Source: an uncultured Eubacteriales bacterium
GTDB lineage: Bacteria > Bacillota > Clostridia > Oscillospirales > Acutalibacteraceae
Assembly (NCBI GenBank): GCA_900540235.1
Contig: UQEY01000001.1
Span: 62,001 to 126,000 of the forward strand
Direction of reading: 5' to 3'
Length of the DNA stretch: 64,000 nt
The position numbers and the translations under genes were made by a program. The notes beneath the pieces were generated by a model. The model had not been told where the DNA came from, searched no databases, and saw only the letters and a program-made list of their open reading frames with translations. Position 1 is the stretch's first letter. Each line of letters opens with the position of its first letter. This document shows, one piece after another, positions 8,210 through 17,552 of this stretch.

Positions 8210-9877
8210 ATGTTAAGTGATATTGAAATTGCACAAAATGCACAAATGAAAGATATTACCGAGATTGCATCTTTACTCGGTATTGATGCTAAGGGTATTG
8301 AGCCTTACGGTCATTATAAGGCTAAAATTTCTAACGAAACCCTTGAAAGTTTAAATAATAAAGAGGACGGCAAACTTGTTTTGGTAACTGCCGTTAACCC
8401 AACTCCTGCGGGTGAGGGTAAAACTACCGTTTCTATCGGTCTTTCTCAGGCTATCAATAAGCTTGGCAAAAAAGCTGTTGCCGCACTTAGAGAGCCGTCA
8501 CTCGGTCCTGTTTTCGGTATTAAAGGCGGTGCCGCAGGCGGCGGTTATTCTCAGGTAGTTCCTATGGAAGATATCAATCTCCATTTCACCGGCGATATGC
8601 ACGCAATTACGAGCGCTAACAACCTTATGTGCGCCATGCTTGATAACCATATTCAGCAGGGTAATGTTCTCGGCATCGACCAAAGGCGAGTTCTTGTTAA
8701 GCGTTGCCTTGATATGAACGACCGTGCACTTCGTAATATCGTATGTTCCCTTGGCGGTAAACTTAACGGTGTTCCGAGGGAGGACCACTTTGTTATTACC
8801 GTTGCAAGCGAAGTTATGGCTATCCTTTGCCTTGCAAACGATATTTTCGATTTAAAGGAGAGGCTTGGCAATATTCTTGTTGCATATACTTATGACGGCA
8901 AGCCGGTTTACTGCAAGGATATTAAGGCAAACGGTGCTATGACCGTTTTGCTGAAAGACGCTATTAAGCCTAATCTCGTTCAAACTCTTGAAAATACTCC
9001 TGCTATTATGCACGGCGGTCCTTTTGCAAATATTGCTCACGGCTGTAACTCTGTAAGGGCGACTAAAGCGGCACTTAAACTTGCAGATTATTGTGTTACC
9101 GAAGCAGGTTTCGGTTCGGACCTCGGCGCTGAAAAATTCTTTGATATTAAATGCAGATTTGCAAATCTTAAACCGTCTTGCGTAGTTCTTGTTTCAACTG
9201 TTAGGTCTATGAAATATAACGGCGGTGTTGCTAAGGATGAACTTGCAAAAGAAAATCTTGAAGCGCTCAAAAAGGGCAGCGTTAACCTTGAAGCGCATAT
9301 TGATAATCTTCAAAAATTCGGTGTTCCTGTTGTTGTTGCAATCAACCATTTCTATGCCGATACCGATGCTGAAATTGAGTATATTGAAAAAGTTTGTACC
9401 GCAAAGGGCGCTGATTTTGCCGTAACAAAATGTTTTGCCGAGGGTGGTAACGGCAGTATCGACCTTGCAAATAAAGTAATGGCAGCTTGCGAAAAAGAAA
9501 ATAATTTCCACTGCCTTTATGATATAAATATGCCGATTTATGAAAAAATCGAAACTATTGCCCGGGAAATATACGGCGCTGACGGCGTTGAGTATACTAA
9601 AGAAGCTAAAAAGAGTATTGACGAATTTATCAGCCTTGGTTGCGATAATATGCCCGTTTGTATGGCTAAAACTCAGTATAGCCTTTCTGATAACCCTGAT
9701 TTACTCGGCAGACCTCACGGCTTTAAAATTACAATTTCTTCTGCCAACCTTTCAAACGGCGCAGGCTTTCTTGTTTGCCAAACAGGTAATATTATGACTA
9801 TGCCGGGTCTTTCAAAATCTCCTGCGGCATATAAAATAGATATCGACGAAAACGGTAATACGGTCGGTCTTTTTTAA
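8210..9877 (+). CDS. fhs: Formate--tetrahydrofolate ligase
   Basis: The 555-residue product matches the family length. It has the ATP-binding loop TPAGEGKTT near residue 65, the signature REPSLGPVFGIKGGAAGGGY and DINLHFTGDMHAITSANNL. The enzyme joins formate to tetrahydrofolate using ATP, making 10-formyl-THF for purine, fMet and one-carbon metabolism. In clostridia it feeds the methyl branch of acetogenesis or glycine/serine metabolism; no other genes of those pathways lie nearby. Start ATG 8210 follows AAAGAGG. It is followed 9 bases later by tsaE, so read-through into tsaE-tsaB-rpiB is likely. Confidence 0.97.
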   Translation: MLSDIEIAQNAQMKDITEIASLLGIDAKGIEPYGHYKAKISNETLESLNNKEDGKLVLVTAVNPTPAGEGKTTVSIGLSQAINKLGKKAVAALREPSLGPVFGIKGGAAGGGYSQVVPMEDINLHFTGDMHAITSANNLMCAMLDNHIQQGNVLGIDQRRVLVKRCLDMNDRALRNIVCSLGGKLNGVPREDHFVITVASEVMAILCLANDIFDLKERLGNILVAYTYDGKPVYCKDIKANGAMTVLLKDAIKPNLVQTLENTPAIMHGGPFANIAHGCNSVRATKAALKLADYCVTEAGFGSDLGAEKFFDIKCRFANLKPSCVVLVSTVRSMKYNGGVAKDELAKENLEALKKGSVNLEAHIDNLQKFGVPVVVAINHFYADTDAEIEYIEKVCTAKGADFAVTKCFAEGGNGSIDLANKVMAACEKENNFHCLYDINMPIYEKIETIAREIYGADGVEYTKEAKKSIDEFISLGCDNMPVCMAKTQYSLSDNPDLLGRPHGFKITISSANLSNGAGFLVCQTGNIMTMPGLSKSPAAYKIDIDENGNTVGLF

Positions 9878-9886
9878 GGTGAAAAT

Positions 9887-10321
9887 ATGACTGAATATAA
9901 AACTGACAGTTATGAGCAAACGGTGGCTCTCGGCGAAAAAATTGCAAAGAGTTTGCCGAAAGGCTCGGTCGTCGCTTTTTTGGGCGGGCTCGGTATGGGT
10001 AAAACTGCTTTCACTACCGGTCTTGCTAAGGGCTTGGGAATTGATGTTGATGTTTCTTCTCCGACTTTTGCAATTTGCAACACATATATAGGCAAAGATA
10101 ATACGCTTTATCATTTTGATATGTACCGTGTTGACGGCTGGGATGACCTTTATTCAACCGGCTTTTTCGATTTTCTTGAAACTTCTGCTTATATGGCAGT
10201 TGAATGGAGCGAAAATATCTACGGTGCGCTTCCCGATGATACCCTTATGGTTGAAATTGAGCGAATAAGCGACAATGAAAGATTATTTAAAATGTATAAA
10301 AAATCAGAGGTAGAAGAATGA
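9887..10321 (+). CDS. tsaE: tRNA threonylcarbamoyladenosine biosynthesis ATPase TsaE
   Basis: A 144-residue P-loop protein with Walker A GGLGMGKTAFTTGL at about residues 33-46, followed by VSSPTFAICNTY and HFDMYRVDGWDDL, all typical of TsaE. It drives turnover of the TsaB-TsaD complex that adds t6A to position 37 of ANN-decoding tRNAs. RBS AAGGTG precedes ATG 9887. It overlaps tsaB by four bases (ATGA), indicating translational coupling. Confidence 0.95.
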   Translation: MTEYKTDSYEQTVALGEKIAKSLPKGSVVAFLGGLGMGKTAFTTGLAKGLGIDVDVSSPTFAICNTYIGKDNTLYHFDMYRVDGWDDLYSTGFFDFLETSAYMAVEWSENIYGALPDDTLMVEIERISDNERLFKMYKKSEVEE

Positions 10322-10995
10322 TTTTATCTGTTGATTCTTCGGCGGTTACGGCTTCTGTTGCTTTGACTGACGGCGAAAATGTAATAAATAACGAATTTGT
10401 AAATGCCGGCTTAACTCATAGCGAAACTTTGCTTCCTATGATTAAACGAGTTCTCGGCGATACAAAAGTATCAGACCTTGACGCTATAGCTGTTACTGTC
10501 GGTCCCGGCTCTTTTACAGGAGTTAGGATAGGCGTTGCAACTGTTAAAGGCATTGCTTTTGAAAAAAATATTCCTTGTATCAGCGTTTCGACTCTTGAAG
10601 CAATAGCATATAATTTTGCTGACGAAAATGTTATCGTTTGCGCTGTTATGGATGCAAGGAGAATGCAGTTTTATAACGCTTTGTTTGAAATAAAAAACGG
10701 CAAGGCAATTAGGCTTTGCGACGATAGGGCAATTTCTATTACTGATTTGAGGGAAGATTTGAAAAAATATGACCGTGTAGTTATTGCCGGCGACGGTGCT
10801 AAACTTTGCTTTGATAATATCAACCTTGATAATTGTGCTTTAGCGCCGACTGATAAAATGTATCAAAACGGTATCGGCGTTTCCCGTGCCGCAAAAGATA
10901 AGAAAAAAATTTCTGCTTCCTCCCTTATGCCGGTTTATTTAAGACTTAGCCAGGCTGAAAGGGAATTGAAGCTTAAAAAGGATAAGGAGAACTAA
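10318..10995 (+). CDS. tsaB: tRNA threonylcarbamoyladenosine biosynthesis protein TsaB
   Basis: A 225-residue ASKHA-fold protein starting MILSVDSSAVTASVAL and carrying VGPGSFTGVRIGVATVKGI, the TsaB signature. It is the non-catalytic dimer partner of TsaD in t6A synthesis. The gene overlaps tsaE by four bases and is followed 2 bases later by rpiB. In many Firmicutes tsaE-tsaB is followed by rimI and tsaD; here it is not, and the only TsaD-like gene in the window lies 41 kb away. Confidence 0.95.
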   Translation: MILSVDSSAVTASVALTDGENVINNEFVNAGLTHSETLLPMIKRVLGDTKVSDLDAIAVTVGPGSFTGVRIGVATVKGIAFEKNIPCISVSTLEAIAYNFADENVIVCAVMDARRMQFYNALFEIKNGKAIRLCDDRAISITDLREDLKKYDRVVIAGDGAKLCFDNINLDNCALAPTDKMYQNGIGVSRAAKDKKKISASSLMPVYLRLSQAERELKLKKDKEN

Positions 10996-10997
10996 TT

Positions 10998-11447
10998 ATG
11001 ATAGCATTAGGCAGTGACCACGCAGGTTTTTCACTTAAAGAGGAAATTAAAAAGCACCTTGACGAAACAGGTGTAGACTATATCGATGTGGGTTGCTATT
11101 CACCTGAAAGGTTCGATTATGCAATCTCCGCTCAAAAGGCTTGCGATAAAGTAGTTGCAGGCGAGTGTTCGGCGGCAATTCTTTGCTGCGGTACGGGCGT
11201 CGGTATTTCAATGGCGGCAAATAAGGTTAAGGGTATTCGTGCTTGCTGTTGTACCGACTATTTCAGCGCAAAGTATACAAGGCTTCATAATAACGCTAAT
11301 TGCCTTTGTATGGGCGAAAGAGTTATCGGTCCCGGCCTTGCAATCGAACTTGTTGATGTTTTCCTTAATACAGAGTTTGAGGGCGGTAGGCATCAGACTC
11401 GTGTTGACCAAATTATGGCTATCGAAAACGGCGAAAAACTTTATTAA
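10998..11447 (+). CDS. rpiB: Ribose-5-phosphate isomerase B
   Basis: A 149-residue RpiB/LacAB-family protein: starts MIALGSDHAGFSLKEEIKKHL, with the catalytic cysteine loop CCGTGVGISMAANKVKGIRA and CLCMGERVIG. It interconverts ribose-5-phosphate and ribulose-5-phosphate in the cytosol (pentose phosphate pathway), sometimes also allose-6-phosphate. ATG 10998 follows AAGGAG. It is the last gene of the fhs-tsaE-tsaB-rpiB run; the intergenic repeat cluster begins 10 bases after its stop. Confidence 0.93.
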   Translation: MIALGSDHAGFSLKEEIKKHLDETGVDYIDVGCYSPERFDYAISAQKACDKVVAGECSAAILCCGTGVGISMAANKVKGIRACCCTDYFSAKYTRLHNNANCLCMGERVIGPGLAIELVDVFLNTEFEGGRHQTRVDQIMAIENGEKLY

Positions 11448-11456
11448 TACAATATA

Positions 11457-11600
11457 GGCTTCCCTTTTTTCTTGGCTCCCTCTGTCGAGGGAGCTGTCAG
11501 CTACGCTGACTGAGGGAGAGAAACAAAATTTTCCCTTGTGTAAAAAGAAAGCTGTCAGCTTTGCTGACTGATGAAGTAAAGGCGAACATAGTTCGCTTTT
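11457..11600. repeat. Composite palindromic intergenic repeat (hairpin modules 1, 2, 2' and 3)
   Basis: The gap between rpiB and the LRR protein is filled by hairpins shared with other gaps in this window. Module 1 is GGCTCCCTC/GAGGGAGC at 11474-11494. Module 2 is TGTCAGC/GCTGACTGA at 11495-11513 and again at 11553-11572. Module 3 is GGCGAAC/GTTCGC at 11581-11596. Related copies lie at 12684-12831, 38583-38675 and 61988-62034. They probably act in transcript ends or RNA stability, or are remnants of small mobile elements. Confidence 0.7.
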
Positions 11601-11617
11601 ATTAAATAGGTGATTAT

Positions 11618-12682
11618 ATGAAAAAGAAATTATTAAGCTTATTTTTAATTTTATCAATTCTCGTTTGTTCGCTTTCTGTTATAAATTTTACTGTTTTAGC
11701 TGATGATACGGATGCAAACGGTACATTTAAGTATACAAGCTCAACCGGTACGCTTGAAATTTTCAGCGATGATATAATGGTTGATAAAACTGAAGATACT
11801 ATGTCAAGCTACCCATGGTTTACTTATAAATCATCAATCGAACATATTATTATTCACGACGGAGTAACCAAAATCAGCGATTTGGCTTTTTCAAGGCAGG
11901 ATAATTTGACCGATGTGGTTATTCCCGATTCGGTGGTTTCTATCGGTAATTCTGCTTTTGCAGGTAATGATAATCTTAATAAATTAACTTTGTCCGATAA
12001 TGTTACCGAGATAGGCAATTACGCATTCGGCTTTAATTCTCAAATGCTTATTAACCCTAATTTTGAATGTGTTTGTTCTTCTTCAAGCTACGCTCAAACT
12101 TGGTGCTTAAAAAATTATGTTCCTTTTCAAACTCCGTTTTCTTCTACGGGTGCTGACTCTGTCAGCGTTGGCGCAACCGGTAAAAAGCAGTATTTTTGGT
12201 CTTTCGTGCCAAGTGTAGATTGTACGGTTTCCTTTTTTTCATCATCTAAGTATGATACCGAAGGCTTGATTTACGATTTTGATTCATATAAATATAACGA
12301 TAATTATGAAATTATGAAAAATTCTTCCCTTTATTATAGCGATGATGTCGGCGATGACCTTAACTTTAAAATTGAAAAAACGCTTAAAGCAGGGAAGAGA
12401 TACTATCTTTCAACCAAGTTTAAACTTCCGTCAAAAGTGGGTGCAATTAATGTTAATTTTAATTTTTCCTGCTTAAATCATTCTTTTTATGCCGATTGCT
12501 TGGAGCAAGATTTCATTTCCGATAATTATGATACCGTGCTTATAAAATGTCAAAATTGCAATGAAATCGAATCTATGCTTTTTATTGACGCTTTTAAACA
12601 AAATCTTCCGATTTGTGATGTCAACGGCGACGGTATTGTTAACGCAAAAGATTACTCAATTCTTTTAAAACATTCTGACTAA
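11618..12682 (+). CDS. Secreted BspA-type leucine-rich-repeat protein with a single C-terminal dockerin-like repeat
   Basis: A 354-residue protein with a signal peptide (basic MKKK, then a hydrophobic core, cleavage probably near VLADDTD). Residues about 80-145 hold two to three LRR_5 units (HIIIHDGVTKISDLAF, DVVIPDSVVSIGNSAF, KLTLSDNVTEIGNYAF). The middle part is a beta-rich region without a recognised domain. The last residues, DVNGDGIVNAKDYSILLK, match one calcium-binding half of a type I dockerin; the second half is absent and the stop codon is followed within 2 bases by a repeat element. Role: probably surface or cellulosome-like attachment. Start ATG 11618 follows AATAGGTG. Confidence 0.7.
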   Translation: MKKKLLSLFLILSILVCSLSVINFTVLADDTDANGTFKYTSSTGTLEIFSDDIMVDKTEDTMSSYPWFTYKSSIEHIIIHDGVTKISDLAFSRQDNLTDVVIPDSVVSIGNSAFAGNDNLNKLTLSDNVTEIGNYAFGFNSQMLINPNFECVCSSSSYAQTWCLKNYVPFQTPFSSTGADSVSVGATGKKQYFWSFVPSVDCTVSFFSSSKYDTEGLIYDFDSYKYNDNYEIMKNSSLYYSDDVGDDLNFKIEKTLKAGKRYYLSTKFKLPSKVGAINVNFNFSCLNHSFYADCLEQDFISDNYDTVLIKCQNCNEIESMLFIDAFKQNLPICDVNGDGIVNAKDYSILLKHSD

Positions 12683-12683
12683 T

Positions 12684-12831
12684 AGGCTTCCCCTTGAGGG
12701 GAAGCTGTCAGCTTTGCTGACTGATGAGGTGAAAGGCGAACGCAGTTCGCCCCTACGGTAGCTTTTCTAATTTAGATGGTTCTAAAATGATAAGATTTTC
12801 GTAGGGGGCGAACTGTGTTCGCCTTTTTTAT
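12684..12831. repeat. Composite palindromic intergenic repeat with internal conserved core
   Basis: It contains hairpins GGCTTCCCC/GGGGAAGC, TGTCAGC/GCTGACTGA, GGCGAAC-gca-GTTCGCC (12735-12751) and GGCGAAC-tgt-GTTCGCC (12807-12823, followed by Ts). A 27-base stretch at 12781-12807 is identical to 38629-38655, so this is a true interspersed repeat. The last hairpin could terminate the LRR gene transcript. The remainder of the 434-base gap (12832-13116) holds the GH43 promoter and leader and no gene. Confidence 0.75.
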
Positions 12832-12937
12832 AAACAATAAAAAATTACTATACAATTTTAGAGCCTTGTCTAATAAAAATCATAAAAAATTGCCTAAAAA
12901 TATTTCCCAAAATTGTTAAAAATATGTTAATTAATCA

Positions 12938-12966
12938 TTGACAAATTAATTGTCATAGTATATAAT
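12938..12966 (+). promoter_or_regulatory. Strong consensus SigA promoter for the GH43 exoprotein
   Basis: TTGACA (12938-12943) and TATAAT (12961-12966) are separated by exactly 17 bases. Transcription would start near 12973, giving a leader of about 144 bases before ATG 13117. A second TATAAT at 12974-12979 may give an alternative start. Confidence 0.8.
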
Positions 12967-12983
12967 TTTCTTGTATAATTATG

Positions 12984-13039
12984 GGGTATATTATACCTAT
13001 TATTATATACCCACAATTTCAAATCAATATGTATTGATT
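12984..13039 (+). promoter_or_regulatory. Palindromic leader elements upstream of the GH43 gene, possible operators
   Basis: GGTATATTATACC (12985-12997) is a perfect odd palindrome just past the predicted transcription start, and GGGTATA is repeated inverted as TATACCC at 13006-13012. A second palindrome, AATCAATA-TG-TATTGATT, spans 13022-13039. These sit where a repressor would act, but no regulator gene is adjacent. Confidence 0.35.
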
Positions 13040-13116
13040 TTGCTTTAAGGCGTAGTCAGTAAGCCACTGTATATTGATATGCACTTGATTTGGAAAATTA
13101 TAGGAGGTTTTAAAAA

Positions 13117-16100
13117 ATGAAATTCAAAAGTTCTAAGAAATTGGTATCTTTGTTTCTCGCAATTATGATGGTTGTAACAAGTGTTCCTGCTTTTGCAATC
13201 AATGCATCTGCCGCTGATACAGAAGCCAGAGATTCTTATCTTTTTGCTTACTTTGTCGGTGATGATGATACTGCCGATGCTGTAAACCAAAGAGTAAGAT
13301 TTGCACTTTCAAAAGACGGCATTAATTTCACTTCACTTAACGGTAATTCGCCTATTCTTACAAATAGTCAAATTTCAGGTACAATCACTTGGAAGAATAA
13401 GACCGGTATGGCTCATACCAAAGGTGTTCGTGACCCATTCATTATTAAAAAGCCAAATGAAACAGGTTATTATATTGTTGCTACCGACCTTCGTGTAGGT
13501 AAAAACGGCGGCAGCTATAACAACTCAAAGCTTGTTGTTTGGGATGTTAACGATTTGTCAAAGGCTGACAAGGTTACTCCTTGGGTTATTGAAACTTCGG
13601 GTATGTTTGGTGATACTTATTATTCAAACGGTAAAATCAACAGCGACTATGTTGCTTGGGCTCCTGAAGTTACATATGACTACGATACCAATATGTATAT
13701 GATTTATTGGTCAGGTCCTTTGTATTCAAGCTCAACTATCCTTTGTGCTTATACTCGTGATTTTAAGACTTTTTATCAAGATTCTCTTGGTGAGAAGGCA
13801 CTCAACGGTGTAGGTGTTCGTCCTAACACTTTGTTCAGCGAAAGCGGTCAGAATACTATCGACGCTGATATCGTTTATGACAGTTCAAACTCAACATACT
13901 ATATGGTATATAAGAGAGAGTCTGAAAGACAGATTTACTTTGTAAAGGCTGCTTCACTTGATGGTTTCAAAGGCCAGACAGGTACAAAGTTTGTTGATTC
14001 GAGGTATTCGGGTCTTGAAGGTCCGGAACTTTATAAGAGAGCTGACGGTAAGTGGACTCTTATTGCTGACAGATATACTGAAAACGGTGGCGCCGGTTCA
14101 GCCGGTAAGTTTGCAATGTATGTAGCTGATTCTATCGATGAATTTATGACAGGTGCTGAGCAGGCTTCTAAGGAAGTTACTACCAACATTAATGAATGTT
14201 CACCTCGTCACGGTGCTGTAACTACTATTACTTCAGCTGAATATACTGCTCTTAATGAAGCATTTGGCGGTGCGTCTGAGTCTGAGGGTGCTCTTGTTGC
14301 CCGTTATTTCACTTCGTCAGATACTACTGCCGATACTACCGGTCACGGCTACAATGTTTCGTTCCCTAACGGTGGCGTTTCTTATGTTAATGAGTTCAAC
14401 GGCGTTAAAAATGCAGTTCATTTTGATGCAACTACTTCAAATACTTCAGGTTCAAACCCAATTTATGCCAAGGTTAGAACTGCTGATATGATGAGCAAGT
14501 ATAACTTCAATATTAACGACGGTATGACTATTACTTTCAAGGCATATGATGAACTTAACGACGGTACAAGCGGTTACACAGGTTTCTTCACTCTTACTGA
14601 AACTCCTGACGCTATTCCCGGCCATATGACTGAGGATACAACAAATTATTCTCACTATGACACAGCTTATATGTTCCTTCTTGACGGCTTGGCTCGCGGT
14701 ATTTCTTCAGGTACTCCCGGCAGTGCTGATAATGGTTCAACAGTGTATGCACAAGATACTTTAGGTAACCAGTGGGTTAATTATAAAATTGTCATTTCAG
14801 GTAAAGGCTTTAAAGTATTCCGTAACGGTGAAGAAAAGGCTTCAATGACTTCTGAGCATATTACTGACCAGTGGTATAAGGACCTTTTTGATGACGGTAC
14901 GCTTCTCCTCGGTACTACTTTGTTTAGCCCTGATAAGAACTATAAGGGTTATCTTGCAGACTTCCGTATCTACTCAACCGGTAACCAAAATGCTGTTGCT
15001 GACCTTGATGCTAAACAGGACGAAATAGATGCAAAACAATATGTTATCGATAATATCAATAACACAAAGTCTTACGCATTTGATGCCAAAATCGCTAACG
15101 CTGACGATAAATATATGAAGAATATTGTTTACTCAGGCGATTGGGGCGACAGTACTTATACTACTTTCAATAATTTCAGCGATAGTACAGATACAAAGAA
15201 CAATTTTAAAGTTATGGGTCCGAGTGTTGCAGTAGGCGTTTATTCGGGTTCAGGAACTGACATCAGATTTCCTTTGATAGCTGAAAGTTCCGGTGGTAAT
15301 AAAACCGGTGTTTCTCCTTATGTAGGTGTTGACCACCTTGCTTACAGTGACAGTAATTTTGCTGTTGGTGGTGCCACTTGGACTCGTTGTTCGGGTTGGA
15401 ATAATTTAACTTCAAACAGTGATACTGGCCACGATTTCTCATCTGACCCTAACGGTGGAAAGAGTCGTTCTGAAAGTTCTTCAAAAGATAGGTTTGATAT
15501 GACCGCTACTAAGAATTGGAAGAACTACATGAAATATAATGGTTCAGGTAATACTTCAACTTATTATGATGTTGTTACTAACCCTTCATTTGCATTTCAG
15601 GCTGACTATACTTGGTCTTGGGGAGTTTTTAGTAAAAAATGGGGTAACCGCTCCAACTATACCGGTACTGTTGGTGCAACTAACCAAAAGTTCTATGTAC
15701 TCAATTATCAGCCATTAAAGGAATTAATCGAAAGCTCTGCATTTAAGTCAAACTTCCAAGATGTACTTGATAACGAATGGAAGTATGATGAAACAGCACT
15801 TAAAGAATATTATGCAATGTACAGAGATATTCTTAAGTTTGACCTCAAGTCTTGTGACTATTCATCAGAAGCTGCTATTAAAAATGTTGCTAACACAATT
15901 AAGACTTTAAAGGAAGGCTATTACCCAACTCCTAAAAAGCTTAAGCAAATCAATGTTACCTTCTCATTTGATAACGGTGATGTTATAACTAAGACAATTA
16001 ATGCAGGTTCTACACTTGCCGGCGTAGTTCCTTCAAACACAGAAATCGGCTCAAACAACAACGGTACTCACCGTGTATACACTTGGTCTGATAATTGCAG

Positions 16101-17538
16101 TGAATCAACTGTTCCGCAAAAAGACACAACTTATTATGAAACATTTGAAAATGTTGACTGTTCATTCGGTGCTCCTACTACAGATGACGGTGTAACAACA
16201 ACAAAATGTACAGTTTGCGGTTATACAAAGACTGAAATCAATCTTAACAAGGATGCTTATAATGCTGCTGTTGAATCGGCTAATGCCGAAATTGCCAACA
16301 CAGCTAAAAACACAGCAGATTCAATAGCTGCTCTTCAAGCTGTTCTTAACGCTAACAGCAACCCTGACAGCGCTCAAAAGCAGTCTGAACTTGATGCTAT
16401 GACAAAGGCTATTCTTGATGCTATCGCAAAGCTTGAGCTTAATACTTACACAGTAAATCTTTACTATGTAATTGACGGTACTCAGTCAGAAGTTAAGCAG
16501 ACAGTAACCGATAAGTATGGCAAATACTTCACATTCAATGCACCTGACGGCAACTATTCCGTTGAAAAGTGGACAAGAACCATAGGTACAGAAAAAGATG
16601 AAAAAGTCGGCGCTACTAATACTTCGTTAACAGGTAGAATTGTTAACAATGCCGATTACTTCGTATACGCAAAATCTGTTAAGCCTTCAAAAGCAGACCA
16701 CGCCGTTGTATCTCTTAAAGACAGACTCGGCAGAGTTGTTGATAATATGTATGTACCTCTTACAGACGGTAAGGCTACACTCGATGTAACTGTTAATGCT
16801 GCAAATAGGTCAATCACTGTTAACGGTACAACAATGACTGCTCCTAATGTAACATTCTACGCATTCAAAGAGTTTGAAATTAACGGTAAAACTGTAACAG
16901 ACGGTACCTACACAATTACAGGTGACACAGTAATTAAAGCTGTTTACGACTTTGGTAAAACATTCACAATTACAACCGATGGTTGTTACGCAGATTATCC
17001 TTATGCTTACTGGGATCAGAAAGTTACTGTTACTACCGACAATGCTACAGATTCAACTCAGTGGTATGTAAACGGCGAACTCGTTGGCTACGGCAAGACT
17101 TACACATTCAGAGCAAATGCAGATGTAACTGTAACTTGCAAGAATGAAACAACAGTAACAGTTGCTCCGTCAGCCGTTGTTACAAGACTTAGCTACAATA
17201 ACCCGACAGCAAAGACAATCACCGCTGTTGCTCAGCTTAATGTTCCTGAGGGTTATACTGTTAAGGAAGCCGGCGTTCTTCTTAAAACTTCTTCTGTAAA
17301 TAATAAAGATGCTGTTGATAACATCGAAAATTACACAGGCACTAAGCCTAACGCTAAGAAGTTCAAGGCTAATAATTTTGTAAAAGATACAAACCAGTAT
17401 GTAATCAGTGTATATGCATCTAAGACATATGATTCTCTCTATGTCGGTGCTGTTGCATATGTAACATATACTGATGCTAATGGTAAAAATGAAAAAACTG
17501 CTTATTCAAATCTCGTTACATACGATTACAAGGCATAA
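13117..17538 (+). CDS. Large secreted multidomain glycoside hydrolase family 43 protein
   Basis: This 1473-residue protein has a signal peptide (SLFLAIMMVVTSVPAFA, cleavage near residue 35). Residues about 40-370 are a GH43-like five-bladed propeller with candidate catalytic Asp106 (VRDPFI), Asp251 (IDADIVYD) and Glu301 (GLEGPELY), suggesting arabinan/arabinoxylan side-chain or xyloside hydrolysis. Residues about 390-625 look like a LamG/concanavalin-type module. Residues 640-960 are not recognised. Residues about 1045-1110 are an Ala/Asn-rich FIVAR-like helical linker, followed by beta-sandwich modules to the end (TYDYKA). There is no LPxTG motif or dockerin, so attachment is unknown. ATG 13117 follows AGGAGG. 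Codon choice changes in the last third. A 41-residue peptide gene follows 14 bases after the stop. Confidence 0.8.
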   Translation: MKFKSSKKLVSLFLAIMMVVTSVPAFAINASAADTEARDSYLFAYFVGDDDTADAVNQRVRFALSKDGINFTSLNGNSPILTNSQISGTITWKNKTGMAHTKGVRDPFIIKKPNETGYYIVATDLRVGKNGGSYNNSKLVVWDVNDLSKADKVTPWVIETSGMFGDTYYSNGKINSDYVAWAPEVTYDYDTNMYMIYWSGPLYSSSTILCAYTRDFKTFYQDSLGEKALNGVGVRPNTLFSESGQNTIDADIVYDSSNSTYYMVYKRESERQIYFVKAASLDGFKGQTGTKFVDSRYSGLEGPELYKRADGKWTLIADRYTENGGAGSAGKFAMYVADSIDEFMTGAEQASKEVTTNINECSPRHGAVTTITSAEYTALNEAFGGASESEGALVARYFTSSDTTADTTGHGYNVSFPNGGVSYVNEFNGVKNAVHFDATTSNTSGSNPIYAKVRTADMMSKYNFNINDGMTITFKAYDELNDGTSGYTGFFTLTETPDAIPGHMTEDTTNYSHYDTAYMFLLDGLARGISSGTPGSADNGSTVYAQDTLGNQWVNYKIVISGKGFKVFRNGEEKASMTSEHITDQWYKDLFDDGTLLLGTTLFSPDKNYKGYLADFRIYSTGNQNAVADLDAKQDEIDAKQYVIDNINNTKSYAFDAKIANADDKYMKNIVYSGDWGDSTYTTFNNFSDSTDTKNNFKVMGPSVAVGVYSGSGTDIRFPLIAESSGGNKTGVSPYVGVDHLAYSDSNFAVGGATWTRCSGWNNLTSNSDTGHDFSSDPNGGKSRSESSSKDRFDMTATKNWKNYMKYNGSGNTSTYYDVVTNPSFAFQADYTWSWGVFSKKWGNRSNYTGTVGATNQKFYVLNYQPLKELIESSAFKSNFQDVLDNEWKYDETALKEYYAMYRDILKFDLKSCDYSSEAAIKNVANTIKTLKEGYYPTPKKLKQINVTFSFDNGDVITKTINAGSTLAGVVPSNTEIGSNNNGTHRVYTWSDNCSESTVPQKDTTYYETFENVDCSFGAPTTDDGVTTTKCTVCGYTKTEINLNKDAYNAAVESANAEIANTAKNTADSIAALQAVLNANSNPDSAQKQSELDAMTKAILDAIAKLELNTYTVNLYYVIDGTQSEVKQTVTDKYGKYFTFNAPDGNYSVEKWTRTIGTEKDEKVGATNTSLTGRIVNNADYFVYAKSVKPSKADHAVVSLKDRLGRVVDNMYVPLTDGKATLDVTVNAANRSITVNGTTMTAPNVTFYAFKEFEINGKTVTDGTYTITGDTVIKAVYDFGKTFTITTDGCYADYPYAYWDQKVTVTTDNATDSTQWYVNGELVGYGKTYTFRANADVTVTCKNETTVTVAPSAVVTRLSYNNPTAKTITAVAQLNVPEGYTVKEAGVLLKTSSVNNKDAVDNIENYTGTKPNAKKFKANNFVKDTNQYVISVYASKTYDSLYVGAVAYVTYTDANGKNEKTAYSNLVTYDYKA

Positions 17539-17552
17539 GTGAGGTAATTAAA

